Part shown: positions 1-8,297 of the stretch, piece by piece
Layout of the letters: each line of letters opens with the position of its first letter
Numbering within the stretch: position 1 is the stretch's first letter
DNA from: Anaerolineales bacterium
Lineage (GTDB): Bacteria > Chloroflexota > Anaerolineae > Anaerolineales > E44-bin32
Direction: 5' to 3'
NCBI GenBank assembly: GCA_030642885.1
Contig: DAOWMX010000010.1
Coordinates: 1 to 20,317, forward strand
Length of the DNA stretch: 20,317 nt
Translations under genes and position numbers: made by a program
Notes under the pieces: model-generated
The model's input: only the letters and a program-made list of their open reading frames with translations
Told to the model about the DNA's origin: nothing
The model's database searches: none

Positions 1-494
1 CGGAAAACAGCTTTCTGCCTGGCCGAAACCTTGCTTGAAAGCCATAAATCCGGTAGAAAGTATCCGAGCGCCATAAAGAGCGCCGAGATTCCTAAACCCT
101 GAAGCCAATTACGCCCTGAGATCGAGAAAACCAAGAATAGCCCGCCGCCCAATACAACTGCCAGGACGAAACGCAGAGCGATGAAAAAAGACGGGTCCAT
201 TTGCATGGGGTTGCCAGCTTTAATGAGTTTTAACCGCGCGGATTCTAGCGTCGCCTGCGGAGTGAAACGAGCGGCGATCATACCAATCCTATTAAAGATT
301 GGCAGCATAACTCGTTCATAAAAGCGCTGAGAAAGCTCGATCTCCTCGAGCGTCATCGTCTCCTCGCGAACGCTGTACTCCGCCAGGCGGCTGGAGATGG
401 GGTCAGAAGCTTGCGGCGCTCTTATCCCAGCGATAACTAGGAAAACAGCCAAGACGAGGACGCCAATGATGATAGCAATTGTCAGTAAAGGCAT
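1..494 (-). CDS. tadC: TadC, Tad pilus inner-membrane platform protein (partial, N-terminal 164 residues)
   Basis: The frame is open from an ATG at 494 to the window edge, so only the N-terminal part is present. The protein begins MPLLTIAIIIGVLVLAVFLV, a membrane segment. An amphipathic cytoplasmic stretch follows, with LEEIELSQRFYERVMLPIFN at about 49-68, and then two more hydrophobic segments at about 105-123 and 130-147. This is the N-terminal layout of TadC, a type II secretion F-domain protein that pairs with TadB to form the platform on which the TadA ATPase acts. The F domain itself would lie beyond the edge. The ribosome site AAGGAG sits eight bases before the ATG. The gap to tadB is 48 bases with no terminator, so it belongs to the same operon. 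TadC rather than TadB is inferred from its place after tadB and from the N-terminal sequence. Confidence 0.85.
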   Translation of the reverse strand, partial: MPLLTIAIIIGVLVLAVFLVIAGIRAPQASDPISSRLAEYSVREETMTLEEIELSQRFYERVMLPIFNRIGMIAARFTPQATLESARLKLIKAGNPMQMDPSFFIALRFVLAVVLGGGLFLVFSISGRNWLQGLGISALFMALGYFLPDLWLSSKVSARQKAVF

Positions 495-542
495 TATTCC
501 GCTCCTTGTTCTCCCATGATGTTCATCAAGCCGCTGCGAACT

Positions 543-1514
543 TTAGATGTCGATATCAACGATTTTCTGTGTGGCGATAAAACCTGTGATGATCATGACT
601 GCTGCAAGAGTGATGATTGGTATACCGCAGTTTCGCGTCTCCGGATTAAAAAACTGCATGATATAGTCGCGGTTTATCAAGAAAAGCAAAGCCGTGAGGG
701 CGATGGGCAAAGCGGAGATTACCCAGGCTGTCGCCCGCCCCTGAGCTGTTAGCGCTTGTATTTCACCTTTGATCCGTACACGCTCTCGAATCGTGAATGA
801 TATCGAATCCAGAATCTCAGCCAGGTTACCCCCGACCTCACGCTGAACATTAATAGCGGTGATCACTAGATCGAGGTCATCACTATTGATTCGACGGAGG
901 AGATGATCGAGGGCATCCTCCATCATGATACCAAGCTGCATCTCCTGTACCACACGGTGGAATTCTTCGTTAATCGGTTTTGGAAGCTCGCGGCTGATAG
1001 CTTCCATCGCCTGGAGGGTTGAGAACCCGGCTCGTAAGCCATTCACCATCAAGTTGAGCATATCACCTAATTGATTGTCGAATTTCTTCAGGCGGCTTTT
1101 TTCCTGCCGCTTTACATACATTCGCGGTACAAAAGCGCCGAGGATCATTCCAATAACCGCGAATATCCACGAGCTACTGATGATAAAGCCAATAACTCCA
1201 AAAGCAACGATTGAGATCACAATTACAGCAATGTATTCAGCCGGCCGTAGCTTTAGATCCGCTCGAGCGAGGTCTCGAGAAATATTATTAAAGAGATTCG
1301 AGCCTTCACCAGCCCGTTCCAAGTAGTCAGCGATGAACGAGCCACGCCGTTTTTCTGTTTCCTCACTAGATATGGAAACAACCTGCCCCTCAGCGTAGCG
1401 ACCCAAGCGTTCCTCAACAATCGATCGCTCTCCAAGAAACGTCATAGCCAGGCCAACTACCAGGAGTAGAAGCCCCAGCCCGCCTCCGATGATGAGTACC
1501 GTTTGCGGATTCAT
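543..1514 (-). CDS. tadB: TadB, Tad pilus inner-membrane platform protein
   Basis: This 323-residue protein is a type II secretion F-domain protein of the TadB kind and has normal family length. A membrane segment lies at 5-27 and a pair at about 95-130. The cytoplasmic F domain runs from about 145 to 260 and contains NQLGDMLNLMVNGLRAGFS, a helix pattern typical of TadB, and NVQREVGGNLAEILDSIS. Two C-terminal membrane segments lie at about 265-285 and 298-318. TadB and TadC form the membrane platform that couples TadA ATP hydrolysis to pilin assembly. The start ATG lies two bases after the stop of tadA, which implies tight co-translation. Nothing is missing or broken. Confidence 0.93.
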   Translation of the reverse strand: MNPQTVLIIGGGLGLLLLVVGLAMTFLGERSIVEERLGRYAEGQVVSISSEETEKRRGSFIADYLERAGEGSNLFNNISRDLARADLKLRPAEYIAVIVISIVAFGVIGFIISSSWIFAVIGMILGAFVPRMYVKRQEKSRLKKFDNQLGDMLNLMVNGLRAGFSTLQAMEAISRELPKPINEEFHRVVQEMQLGIMMEDALDHLLRRINSDDLDLVITAINVQREVGGNLAEILDSISFTIRERVRIKGEIQALTAQGRATAWVISALPIALTALLFLINRDYIMQFFNPETRNCGIPIITLAAVMIITGFIATQKIVDIDI

Positions 1515-1516
1515 AG

Positions 1517-2944
<1,428 letters not shown>

Positions 2945-2992
2945 GTTGCACGCTCCTTACTCAGCGGCGATTCGCTCCAGACCATAAATATT

Positions 2993-4258
2993 TTACCGGC
3001 TGAATAACCCCGTACGTTCGGCTTCAATCTCCTCTTCTTCATCCAAAACGTCAATCAACACACGTTCTTTAATGCTGCTGAGAATACTAAAAATACTCTT
3101 TGCTGCTGGTTGACCTTTATCGCTTAGAAGGAGAGGAGAACCGCGGTTTATTGAAGTCGTTATCGCACGTTCATCGAGAGGGATCTCCGCATCCACAGTG
3201 CACTTTAAGTTTTCTGATACCGCATCAGATGAAATCCCCGAACGCTTATCCATCTTGTTCAAGACAAAGAATAGTCGTTCCTTTGGGAATTCTAAGACAC
3301 CCAGTAAGTCGAAAAGAAGTCTGGTGTCTTTAATCGAGGGTATCTCTGGAGTCGCAATGGTGATCAGCAGATCGGCAACATCTAACACTGCCAATGTAAT
3401 GTCATCCATATTGGAACTTGTGTCGACAACAACATAGGCGAAATTTCGTTTTAAGAATTGGATAACATTACGTACTTGGCTGGCGGTGACTTCATCTGCC
3501 ACCTCCGGCCGAGGCGGCGCGGCGAGAACCCGTAAGCCGGTACTGTGCCGGAGCAGGACCTCATCGACGAACTCTGCATCTAGTTCCTCTGCTCGGCTGG
3601 CCAAATCAATAAAACTGTTCTTCGCTTGCAAATTCAATGAGACGGCAACGTCGCCGAATTGCAGCGCAGCATCAACTAGCACTGTTGGAGTATCTGCGGT
3701 GTCTAAACCAACGGCGATATTTGTCGCTAACATGGAACATCCGACACCGCCCTTGGCGCTATAAACAACCATGACTTTTCCTTCAGGGCGCAGCGATCCA
3801 GTTTGTCCCCCTCCTGGACCTTGAACTACGACGGAAGGCAGAGATTGGCTTAATTTGTCTTTATGTTCGTGTGCAAAAACCGACAATGCCCTGATCGTGG
3901 ATATTAGCTCATCGGCAGATGGCGGCTTTGCCAGAAAATCCCTGGCTCCTGCACGCATCGCCCGGCGAACGTAGTCAGCGTCATTGTTCACAGAAAGCAT
4001 GACGATTTGAGCGAAGGGAACGTCTCTCACCAGCTCCTCAGTGGCTGTGATGCCGTCCATATCCGGCATATTGATATCCATGATAACGACATCGGGCTCC
4101 GTTTCACGAGCCATTTCAATCGCTTCTATGCCAGTTCGCGCAGCACCTACGACGACGACATCGGACTCAAACTGAAGAAGCTTGCGTATATTTTCTCGCG
4201 TCTCGGCGATGTCATCGACGATAAGGACGCGGATCATTACCTCCGCGTTATCTGTCAT
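2993..4258 (-). CDS. cpaE: CpaE/TadZ, receiver domain fused to a MinD/ParA-like ATPase
   Basis: This 421-residue protein localises and helps assemble the Tad pilus. Residues 9-125 form a receiver domain with all the phosphorylation residues visible: Asp15-Asp16, Asp61 (in VVIMDINMPD), Ser89 and Lys111. Residues 160-400 form a MinD/ParA-type ATPase, with VDAALQFGDV at 195-204 and VVVDTSSNMDD at 276-286. The deviant Walker A reads KGGVGCSM at 169-176. The first signature lysine (Lys169) is kept, but the second is a cysteine. Replacement of that lysine is common in CpaE/TadZ proteins, so ATP may be bound and only weakly hydrolysed. The start ATG at 4258 has GGAG eight bases upstream. An inner Met at residue 8 has GGAGG only two bases before it, too close. 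The CpaB/TadZ/TadA order supports the assignment. Confidence 0.92.
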   Translation of the reverse strand: MTDNAEVMIRVLIVDDIAETRENIRKLLQFESDVVVVGAARTGIEAIEMARETEPDVVIMDINMPDMDGITATEELVRDVPFAQIVMLSVNNDADYVRRAMRAGARDFLAKPPSADELISTIRALSVFAHEHKDKLSQSLPSVVVQGPGGGQTGSLRPEGKVMVVYSAKGGVGCSMLATNIAVGLDTADTPTVLVDAALQFGDVAVSLNLQAKNSFIDLASRAEELDAEFVDEVLLRHSTGLRVLAAPPRPEVADEVTASQVRNVIQFLKRNFAYVVVDTSSNMDDITLAVLDVADLLITIATPEIPSIKDTRLLFDLLGVLEFPKERLFFVLNKMDKRSGISSDAVSENLKCTVDAEIPLDERAITTSINRGSPLLLSDKGQPAAKSIFSILSSIKERVLIDVLDEEEEIEAERTGLFSR

Positions 4259-4294
4259 TTATTAGCTCCATTCGGATACCAACGAGCATACATG

Positions 4295-5437
4295 CTACTG
4301 CTGCGGCGGTTCAGGTGGTTGATCATTCGGCAGCTCTGGGATGATCAGATTATCAAGTCGGGGTTCCATCCCATAAGGCAATTTGGTTGGAACCGTGATC
4401 TCATAGGTATCGAGCAGGTATTGCAGTGTGACACTGGTAGTTTCGGTCGCCTCTCCATCGTTCGGAGCGCGCAGAGTGAACGTGAGATCTGCTCCAACCT
4501 TCATAGCCCAGTTCAACGCCAAGGCCTCCTGGGGGGTGACAATCAAGGTGATGATGTCAGGAGGTATAACGGTTGGCGCCGGTGCTTGACCCTCAGGCGC
4601 GGGAGCTCCAACACCTTCCTCAGGGACAGGAACAACCCCTCCCACGACCTCACCTTCAAGCCTGAAGGTGCCTACATGCAACACGATGGCGGCTTCGATC
4701 AAGCGCTGCGATACCGCGCGCGGCCGTTGACGTTCCTGTGGAATGAGATGAAATGGTTGACCGGTTAATTCATCTGTCTCGACCTTACCGAAGGGAAGAG
4801 GGGGAATGCCATTATCTTCCACGATTTCAATTAGTGCGACGCCCCCGGTAATGTTGGGAGCCGGAAACTCCGCCGTTCCGCCAGAGGCGATGAGTGGCGT
4901 CGTCTGATTCGGCAGAATTGTTTGGAAGTCAGGATCAAGGTCTACAAGCAACAGCGTTATCAGAACGTCGACCACATCTCCATCCCGCATGGCAAAGGCA
5001 ATGCCTGAAAGTCGAGTCATGGGAATAGCAATCGCTGTATAACCCGCTGGAATCGCCAATGCAGCGTTTGATCCGCCCGCGAGTAGATCGCCAGTCGTAT
5101 CCGTAAGCATAGCTTCAGTGAGAGGGACTCCCCGCGCGATATCCTGGCGGGCGATGCGATCGACGATCCGCGAGCGGATTTCATCTTCGTCCTGGCCGCT
5201 GATCATCGTTTCAACAACCAAGTTCGCATTCATGCGAGACATGATTACGCCATCTTCAGGGATCTTCGCTCCACGCGAGATATCCTGAGCAGCGATAGCC
5301 ACGAAGACAACATCGACTGGGGCTGGTGTGGCTTCACCTTCCGAGCCAGTACCAGGCCTCCCTAAGAACAGATAAGCGGCTGCAGCGCCTAGGAGAAGGA
5401 TTATCGCAAGCAGTATGAAGATGCGGGAACGTCGCAT
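4295..5437 (-). CDS. cpaB: CpaB/RcpC, Tad pilus assembly protein with SAF domain
   Basis: This 380-residue protein is anchored by a single N-terminal membrane segment (RIFILLAIILLLGAAAAYLF, 5-24) and has a large extracytoplasmic part. An SAF-type domain follows at about 42-112, with VFVAIAAQDISRGAKIPEDG near its start. An RcpC-type domain comes next, with AIPAGYTAIAIPMTRLSGIA at about 128-147. A proline and alanine-rich linker near 270-290 precedes VTPQEALALNWAMKVGADLT, the repeated-domain signature of Chloroflexota-type CpaB proteins. The C-terminus is Pro/Gln-rich. In diderms CpaB/RcpC works with the outer-membrane secretin, but no secretin gene follows here. The ribosome site AAGGAGG is very strong. 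It is the first gene of the tad operon, with its own promoter at 5496-5523. Confidence 0.9.
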   Translation of the reverse strand: MRRSRIFILLAIILLLGAAAAYLFLGRPGTGSEGEATPAPVDVVFVAIAAQDISRGAKIPEDGVIMSRMNANLVVETMISGQDEDEIRSRIVDRIARQDIARGVPLTEAMLTDTTGDLLAGGSNAALAIPAGYTAIAIPMTRLSGIAFAMRDGDVVDVLITLLLVDLDPDFQTILPNQTTPLIASGGTAEFPAPNITGGVALIEIVEDNGIPPLPFGKVETDELTGQPFHLIPQERQRPRAVSQRLIEAAIVLHVGTFRLEGEVVGGVVPVPEEGVGAPAPEGQAPAPTVIPPDIITLIVTPQEALALNWAMKVGADLTFTLRAPNDGEATETTSVTLQYLLDTYEITVPTKLPYGMEPRLDNLIIPELPNDQPPEPPQQ

Positions 5438-5495
5438 GGGACCTCCTTAACTACACCGATGACTTATTCTCGCGGGCAATCCACGAGACGCGAGT

Positions 5496-5523
5496 ATCAT
5501 ACGCTGATGGAAATAAAAGTCAA
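5496..5523 (-). promoter_or_regulatory. Sigma-70-type promoter of the cpaB-tadC operon
   Basis: On the minus strand TTGACT (5518-5523) and TATGAT (5496-5501) are separated by 16 bases. Each hexamer matches the consensus at five of six positions. Transcription would start near 5489, about 50 bases before the cpaB ATG. A GTAT-C-ATAC mini-palindrome (5494-5502) overlaps the -10 box. This is a prediction from sequence only. Confidence 0.7.
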
Positions 5524-5528
5524 GTTGT

Positions 5529-5550
5529 GCATACTCTAACACAAGTATGC
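5529..5550. promoter_or_regulatory. Perfect 7-bp palindrome, candidate activator site upstream of cpaB
   Basis: GCATACT (5529-5535) and AGTATGC (5544-5550) are exact inverted repeats with an 8-base spacer. The centre lies about 50 bases upstream of the predicted cpaB transcription start and directly upstream of the -35 box, a usual place for an activator dimer. The 8-mer GCATACTC recurs in the response regulator promoter at 7780-7787. The binding protein is unknown; the adjacent NarL-type regulator is the obvious candidate. Confidence 0.5.
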
Positions 5551-5580
5551 CATAACATTCGCTTACATTTCCCTTACACA

Positions 5581-5607
5581 AGGAGCCCTATTCAGGATAG
5601 GGCTCCT
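5581..5607 (-). terminator. Hairpin between flp and cpaB
   Basis: AGGAGCCCTAT (5581-5591) and ATAGGGCTCCT (5597-5607) form a perfect 11-bp stem with a 5-base loop, beginning 56 bases after the flp stop. On the minus strand it is followed only by TTGTGT rather than a long T run, so it may be a leaky terminator or a 3' stabiliser of flp mRNA. Either role would let pilin be made in excess over the assembly proteins. Confidence 0.65.
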
Positions 5608-5663
5608 GGATGATCCGTGTTTTTAGAAAACTTTCCCCCTCTCATTCTCACCATATTAATCGA

Positions 5664-5810
5664 CTATATGGCGTTAACGATGCCACTAAACACGTTTCCG
5701 ATGGCAGGGCCGAGCAACGCAAGAATGACAATCACAACAACAGCCACTAGAACAAGAATTAAGGCGTACTCGACGAGGCCCTGTCCTTTCTCTTTTGGGG
5801 CAAATAACAT
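5664..5810 (-). CDS. flp: Flp pilin, major Tad pilus subunit
   Basis: This short gene encodes 48 residues beginning MLFAPKEKGQGLVEYALILV. The leader is short and basic, followed by the Flp signature GQGLVEYAL: the prepilin peptidase cuts after a Gly and the mature end keeps the invariant Glu-Tyr (Glu14-Tyr15). A hydrophobic helix (about 16-34) comes next, then a short tail NVFSGIVNAI, which is typical of Flp pilins. The ribosome site AAAGGAGG lies seven bases before the ATG and is near ideal. The gene is monocistronic, with its own promoter at 5867-5895 and a hairpin after it. The processing enzyme (TadV/CpaA) is not in the window. Confidence 0.93.
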   Translation of the reverse strand: MLFAPKEKGQGLVEYALILVLVAVVVIVILALLGPAIGNVFSGIVNAI

Positions 5811-5838
5811 AGCAATTTCCTCCTTTCGTTATTATTTC

Positions 5839-5858
5839 GCCTGTTTTTTGTTACAGGC
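5839..5858 (-). promoter_or_regulatory. 5' stem-loop in the flp leader
   Basis: GCCTGT (5839-5844) and ACAGGC (5853-5858) form a 6-bp stem with an 8-base loop. The predicted flp transcript starts near 5860, so the stem would lie at the extreme 5' end of the message, where such stems often protect mRNA from decay. The ribosome site lies outside the stem. Confidence 0.4.
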
Positions 5859-5866
5859 TTGTAGTT

Positions 5867-5895
5867 ATTATATTCAGGTGGAATAGAAGATTCAA
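5867..5895 (-). promoter_or_regulatory. Sigma-70-type promoter of flp
   Basis: On the minus strand TTGAAT (5890-5895) is followed after exactly 17 bases by a perfect TATAAT (5867-5872). The predicted start is near 5860, giving a leader of about 50 bases. This is the best-looking promoter in the window and fits high pilin output. Confidence 0.7.
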
Positions 5896-5971
5896 TAGGA
5901 CCAATATCCGAGGGAAGAGAGAACTATTCGCTTTTCAACGGGTATTGGTGTGGATAAAAGATGGGCGTCGC

Positions 5972-7036
5972 TTACACCTGATCCTCTGTAGATAATCGCA
6001 CGACGATCCTTGCACCCTCGCCAGGTTTGCTGTCTATCTCCACCATCCCCATGAGGAGTTCAAGCTGGTTACAGAGTACATTGAGCGATCGGGATTCGTA
6101 TTCCTCAGTCTCGATAATTTCAGGGTCAAACCCCACGCCATTATCCTCGACAGAAGCTCTCGCGTTCTTCTCGTCAAGATCGATCGTGATTTTTACCTGC
6201 GTAGCCTGCGCATGGTCGCGTACATTAGCTAGCAAAGTCTGGATTGCACGGAAAAGCACAACCTCGTGGTGAGATTCTAAACGACGTTCAATGCCCGTGT
6301 TCAGTACGACGACATCTAAGCCCGTTTTTTCTTTAAAAGCTTCAGCATAACGTTTAACAGTGGGCACCAACCCGAGATCATCCAACATCATTGGGCGCAA
6401 TTCGAAAATAAAATCGCGAATTTTTACAAAACTTGAATTTGCCGCCTCCTTGAGATTTTCAAGCTCATCGCGTGCTAATGTGATATCCGTGTCAAATAGC
6501 CTGGCTGCAATCTCAGTTTGCAGGATAAAATTCGTCAAAACCTGAGCAGGACCATCATGCATTTGCCGCGAGATCTTACGCCGTTCGTCCTCCTGGGCTT
6601 GAATAATTTGCCCAAACACGGTTTCCGCCCCCCCCAATGTACTTTCCGCATCTTCAACACCAATATCAGGTTTCTCGCCGAGGATTTTCAGCGTGCGTGT
6701 CACATACACCGAGAATGTTTGAAGATGCTCCTCATCACTCTGCAGCTTCTCAAGCTGTCCGCGCATCGTGTAAAGGCGCTGTTGAGCATCAAGTGCGTCA
6801 TCATAGACCGTGCGGATATCATCCCGCGGGACGGTGTCAAAATGAGCCTGCAGCTGATGGATGCGGCTTGTGATATTAGCGTTGCGTTTCGCTAATTTTT
6901 CAACCTCGCCATGGCTTTGCTCGACAAGAAGACTAATTTCCTTAATCCCCCGCTGTGCCTTGTCAAGGTGAGCGTGGGACTCCTCAAGGAAAGTTTCGAG
7001 GGGGCTGAGTTCTGCGGCACCTTCATTCTCGGTCAT
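5972..7036 (-). CDS. Soluble sensor histidine kinase, DegS/NarX type (HisKA_3)
   Basis: This 354-residue kinase has no membrane segment, so it should sense a cytoplasmic signal or a partner protein. Residues 1-115 are heptad-like and charged (coiled coil), as in the DegS sensor part. The dimerisation and phosphorylation helix holds ERRKISRQMHDGPAQVL at 151-167, with phospho-acceptor His160 in the HisKA_3 H-D-G-x-x-Q motif. The ATPase domain follows: N box with Asn271 (LLANVRDHA) and G1 box DNGVGFD at 298-304. The C-terminal GEGARIVVRL is the usual last strand of the fold. The start ATG has GGAG five bases upstream. It follows the response regulator gene by 12 bases and lies directly before flp, which suggests a role in pilus control. 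That role is inferred only. Confidence 0.88.
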   Translation of the reverse strand: MTENEGAAELSPLETFLEESHAHLDKAQRGIKEISLLVEQSHGEVEKLAKRNANITSRIHQLQAHFDTVPRDDIRTVYDDALDAQQRLYTMRGQLEKLQSDEEHLQTFSVYVTRTLKILGEKPDIGVEDAESTLGGAETVFGQIIQAQEDERRKISRQMHDGPAQVLTNFILQTEIAARLFDTDITLARDELENLKEAANSSFVKIRDFIFELRPMMLDDLGLVPTVKRYAEAFKEKTGLDVVVLNTGIERRLESHHEVVLFRAIQTLLANVRDHAQATQVKITIDLDEKNARASVEDNGVGFDPEIIETEEYESRSLNVLCNQLELLMGMVEIDSKPGEGARIVVRLSTEDQV

Positions 7037-7048
7037 AGTTGCTCCGGA

Positions 7049-7741
7049 TTATTTCCTCGTGTCCTGTAACCGTACCCATCCATGCCTGAGGGCATACACA
7101 GCAGCCTGGGTTCGATCTTCGACGTCTAACTTATGAAGTATTGCTGTCATGTGGTTCTTTACGGTTTGATGGCTGATTCCCAATTTGGCGGCGATTTCTT
7201 TATTGCTCATGCCTCGTGTGACATATTGCAGAATTTCCATCTCGCGGGGTGAGAGCGGCGTGAAGGCTTCAATATCACCATCTAGATGTGGTCGCCGTAC
7301 CGCTTCAACACCACGAGAAAGCCAATCTTCAAGACCCTCTGCATCAAATACCTGGTCCCCCACAATATAGAATCCACGGGCGACTTGCCGGACAATATCG
7401 ACCAATTTCCCCGCCTCAACATCCTTCGAACAGTATGCGGAGGCGCCCGCGCTGAAAGCATGCAAGACTTGCTCAACATCGTCGTATGCAGTCAGAAGCA
7501 CAATGGATGTATCCAAACGCTCAGCTTTTATCTGCCGCGTGACCTGCATACCATTCATGTTGGGCATATTAATGTCGATCAACGCCACGCGAGGGCGCAA
7601 TTCACGCACTAATTGCAGCGCTTGATCGCCACTTGTCCCTTCCGCCAGAACATTCAAGTCCTCCTCGGCATCAATAACGCTTCGGACCCCCTCACGGAAA
7701 AGCGGATGATCATCGACAATGATGATACTGAATTTTTCCAT
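7049..7741 (-). CDS. NarL/FixJ-family response regulator with LuxR-type HTH
   Basis: This 230-residue DNA-binding regulator is the cognate partner of the kinase gene that follows. The receiver domain (4-120) has Asp10-Asp11, phospho-Asp56 (VALIDINMPNMNG), Thr84 and Lys106. The LuxR/GerE helix-turn-helix lies at about 162-220, with LSPREMEILQYVTRGMSNKE at 163-182 and a recognition helix near HQTVKNHM. The frame extends upstream to 7843. I chose the ATG at 7741 because the receiver fold begins there (MEKFSIIIVDD) and AAAGGTGG lies seven bases before it. The promoter and a palindrome lie at 7773-7803, so autoregulation is plausible. HisKA_3 kinases normally pair with exactly this class of regulator. 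Confidence 0.92.
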   Translation of the reverse strand: MEKFSIIIVDDHPLFREGVRSVIDAEEDLNVLAEGTSGDQALQLVRELRPRVALIDINMPNMNGMQVTRQIKAERLDTSIVLLTAYDDVEQVLHAFSAGASAYCSKDVEAGKLVDIVRQVARGFYIVGDQVFDAEGLEDWLSRGVEAVRRPHLDGDIEAFTPLSPREMEILQYVTRGMSNKEIAAKLGISHQTVKNHMTAILHKLDVEDRTQAAVYALRHGWVRLQDTRK

Positions 7742-7772
7742 AATCTCGCCACCTTTATTATTTGACCGCGGG

Positions 7773-7803
7773 GAGTATAGCATACTCAGATGATGCCGGG
7801 CAA
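7773..7803 (-). promoter_or_regulatory. Promoter and overlapping palindrome of the regulator-kinase operon
   Basis: On the minus strand TATACT (7774-7779) is preceded by TGC, an extended -10, with a weak TTGCCC (7798-7803) 18 bases upstream. The 15-base palindrome GAGTAT-AGC-ATACTC (7773-7787) covers the -10 box, the position expected for a repressor or autorepressor. It shares the 8-mer GCATACTC with the cpaB upstream palindrome. The predicted leader is about 26 bases. Confidence 0.5.
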
Positions 7804-7808
7804 ACTCA

Positions 7809-8297
7809 TCAACGCCATCGGTAGATGGCCATATTTTCCCCACCCGCTTGAGGTGAGAACTCCGAGTCCGTGGAGTAAATCAACTCGCGGCCACTAACTA
7901 AACGTGGATACCAATCCGGGAAAGTCATTAAGTAGTCAGCGTAATGTTGATCAAGGAAGGGATCAAGATCAACTTCACTGCGCATGATGGGTATCACCTC
8001 TGGCGTCACCAAGCCGGCAAGGTCGATGATTCCCCGCTTTCCAAAGTAACCGAGGGCGCCGATATCATGGGCTGCGATGGACGAATCTGCTTCCGTGTTC
8101 TCCGCAATCCAACGGGAAGCTTTTACCATCTCTGTTTCAATGATGGCGACATCAAGAGCGTATGCTTGAGAACCCTGCCACCAAAAAACTGCCACTACTG
8201 CTGCGAGCGAAAAGATCCAAACGCGATTGATGAAACTTTTTACCCTCGATTCCTCATTCTGTGAGAAACAAATCCGGATCCCCTCGGGACCCAACAA
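7809..8297 (-). CDS. C-terminal part of a frameshifted GT-C-type membrane protein
   Basis: This frame continues the protein of the gene at 8254-9306 and is not a credible gene by itself. Its nominal start is a TTG with no ribosome site. Its first recognisable feature is a membrane segment (WIFSLAAVVAVFWWQG), followed by a soluble domain with SSIAAHDIGALGYFGKRGII. The plus-strand gene at 17147-18652 has the matching DIGVLGYYTGSRILDTVGLI at the same distance from its end, in one unbroken reading frame. Joined to the upstream frame, the product would be about 500 residues, equal to that relative (501). The last codons overlap a GCCATC/GATGGC stem-loop (7814-7829). I interpret this as the 3' part of one gene broken by a one-base insertion or a sequencing error. 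Confidence 0.7.
   Translation of the reverse strand: MLGPEGIRICFSQNEESRVKSFINRVWIFSLAAVVAVFWWQGSQAYALDVAIIETEMVKASRWIAENTEADSSIAAHDIGALGYFGKRGIIDLAGLVTPEVIPIMRSEVDLDPFLDQHYADYLMTFPDWYPRLVSGRELIYSTDSEFSPQAGGENMAIYRWR

Noticed and set aside
4007..4768. 253-codon plus-strand open frame opposite cpaB and cpaE
   Set aside because: It has no recognisable domain, an atypical residue make-up, and lies antisense across two well-supported genes and their junction. It is a shadow of their codon bias.
7742..7843. Upstream extension of the response regulator to 7843
   Set aside because: The extra 34 residues come before the conserved receiver start and cover the promoter; the ATG at 7741 has a ribosome site.
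8254..8297. Programmed ribosomal frameshift joining the two frames
   Set aside because: The shift needed is +1. There is no prfB-like CTT-TGA site, no internal ribosome-like stimulator and no slippery heptamer in the 44-base overlap, so mutation or sequence error is simpler.
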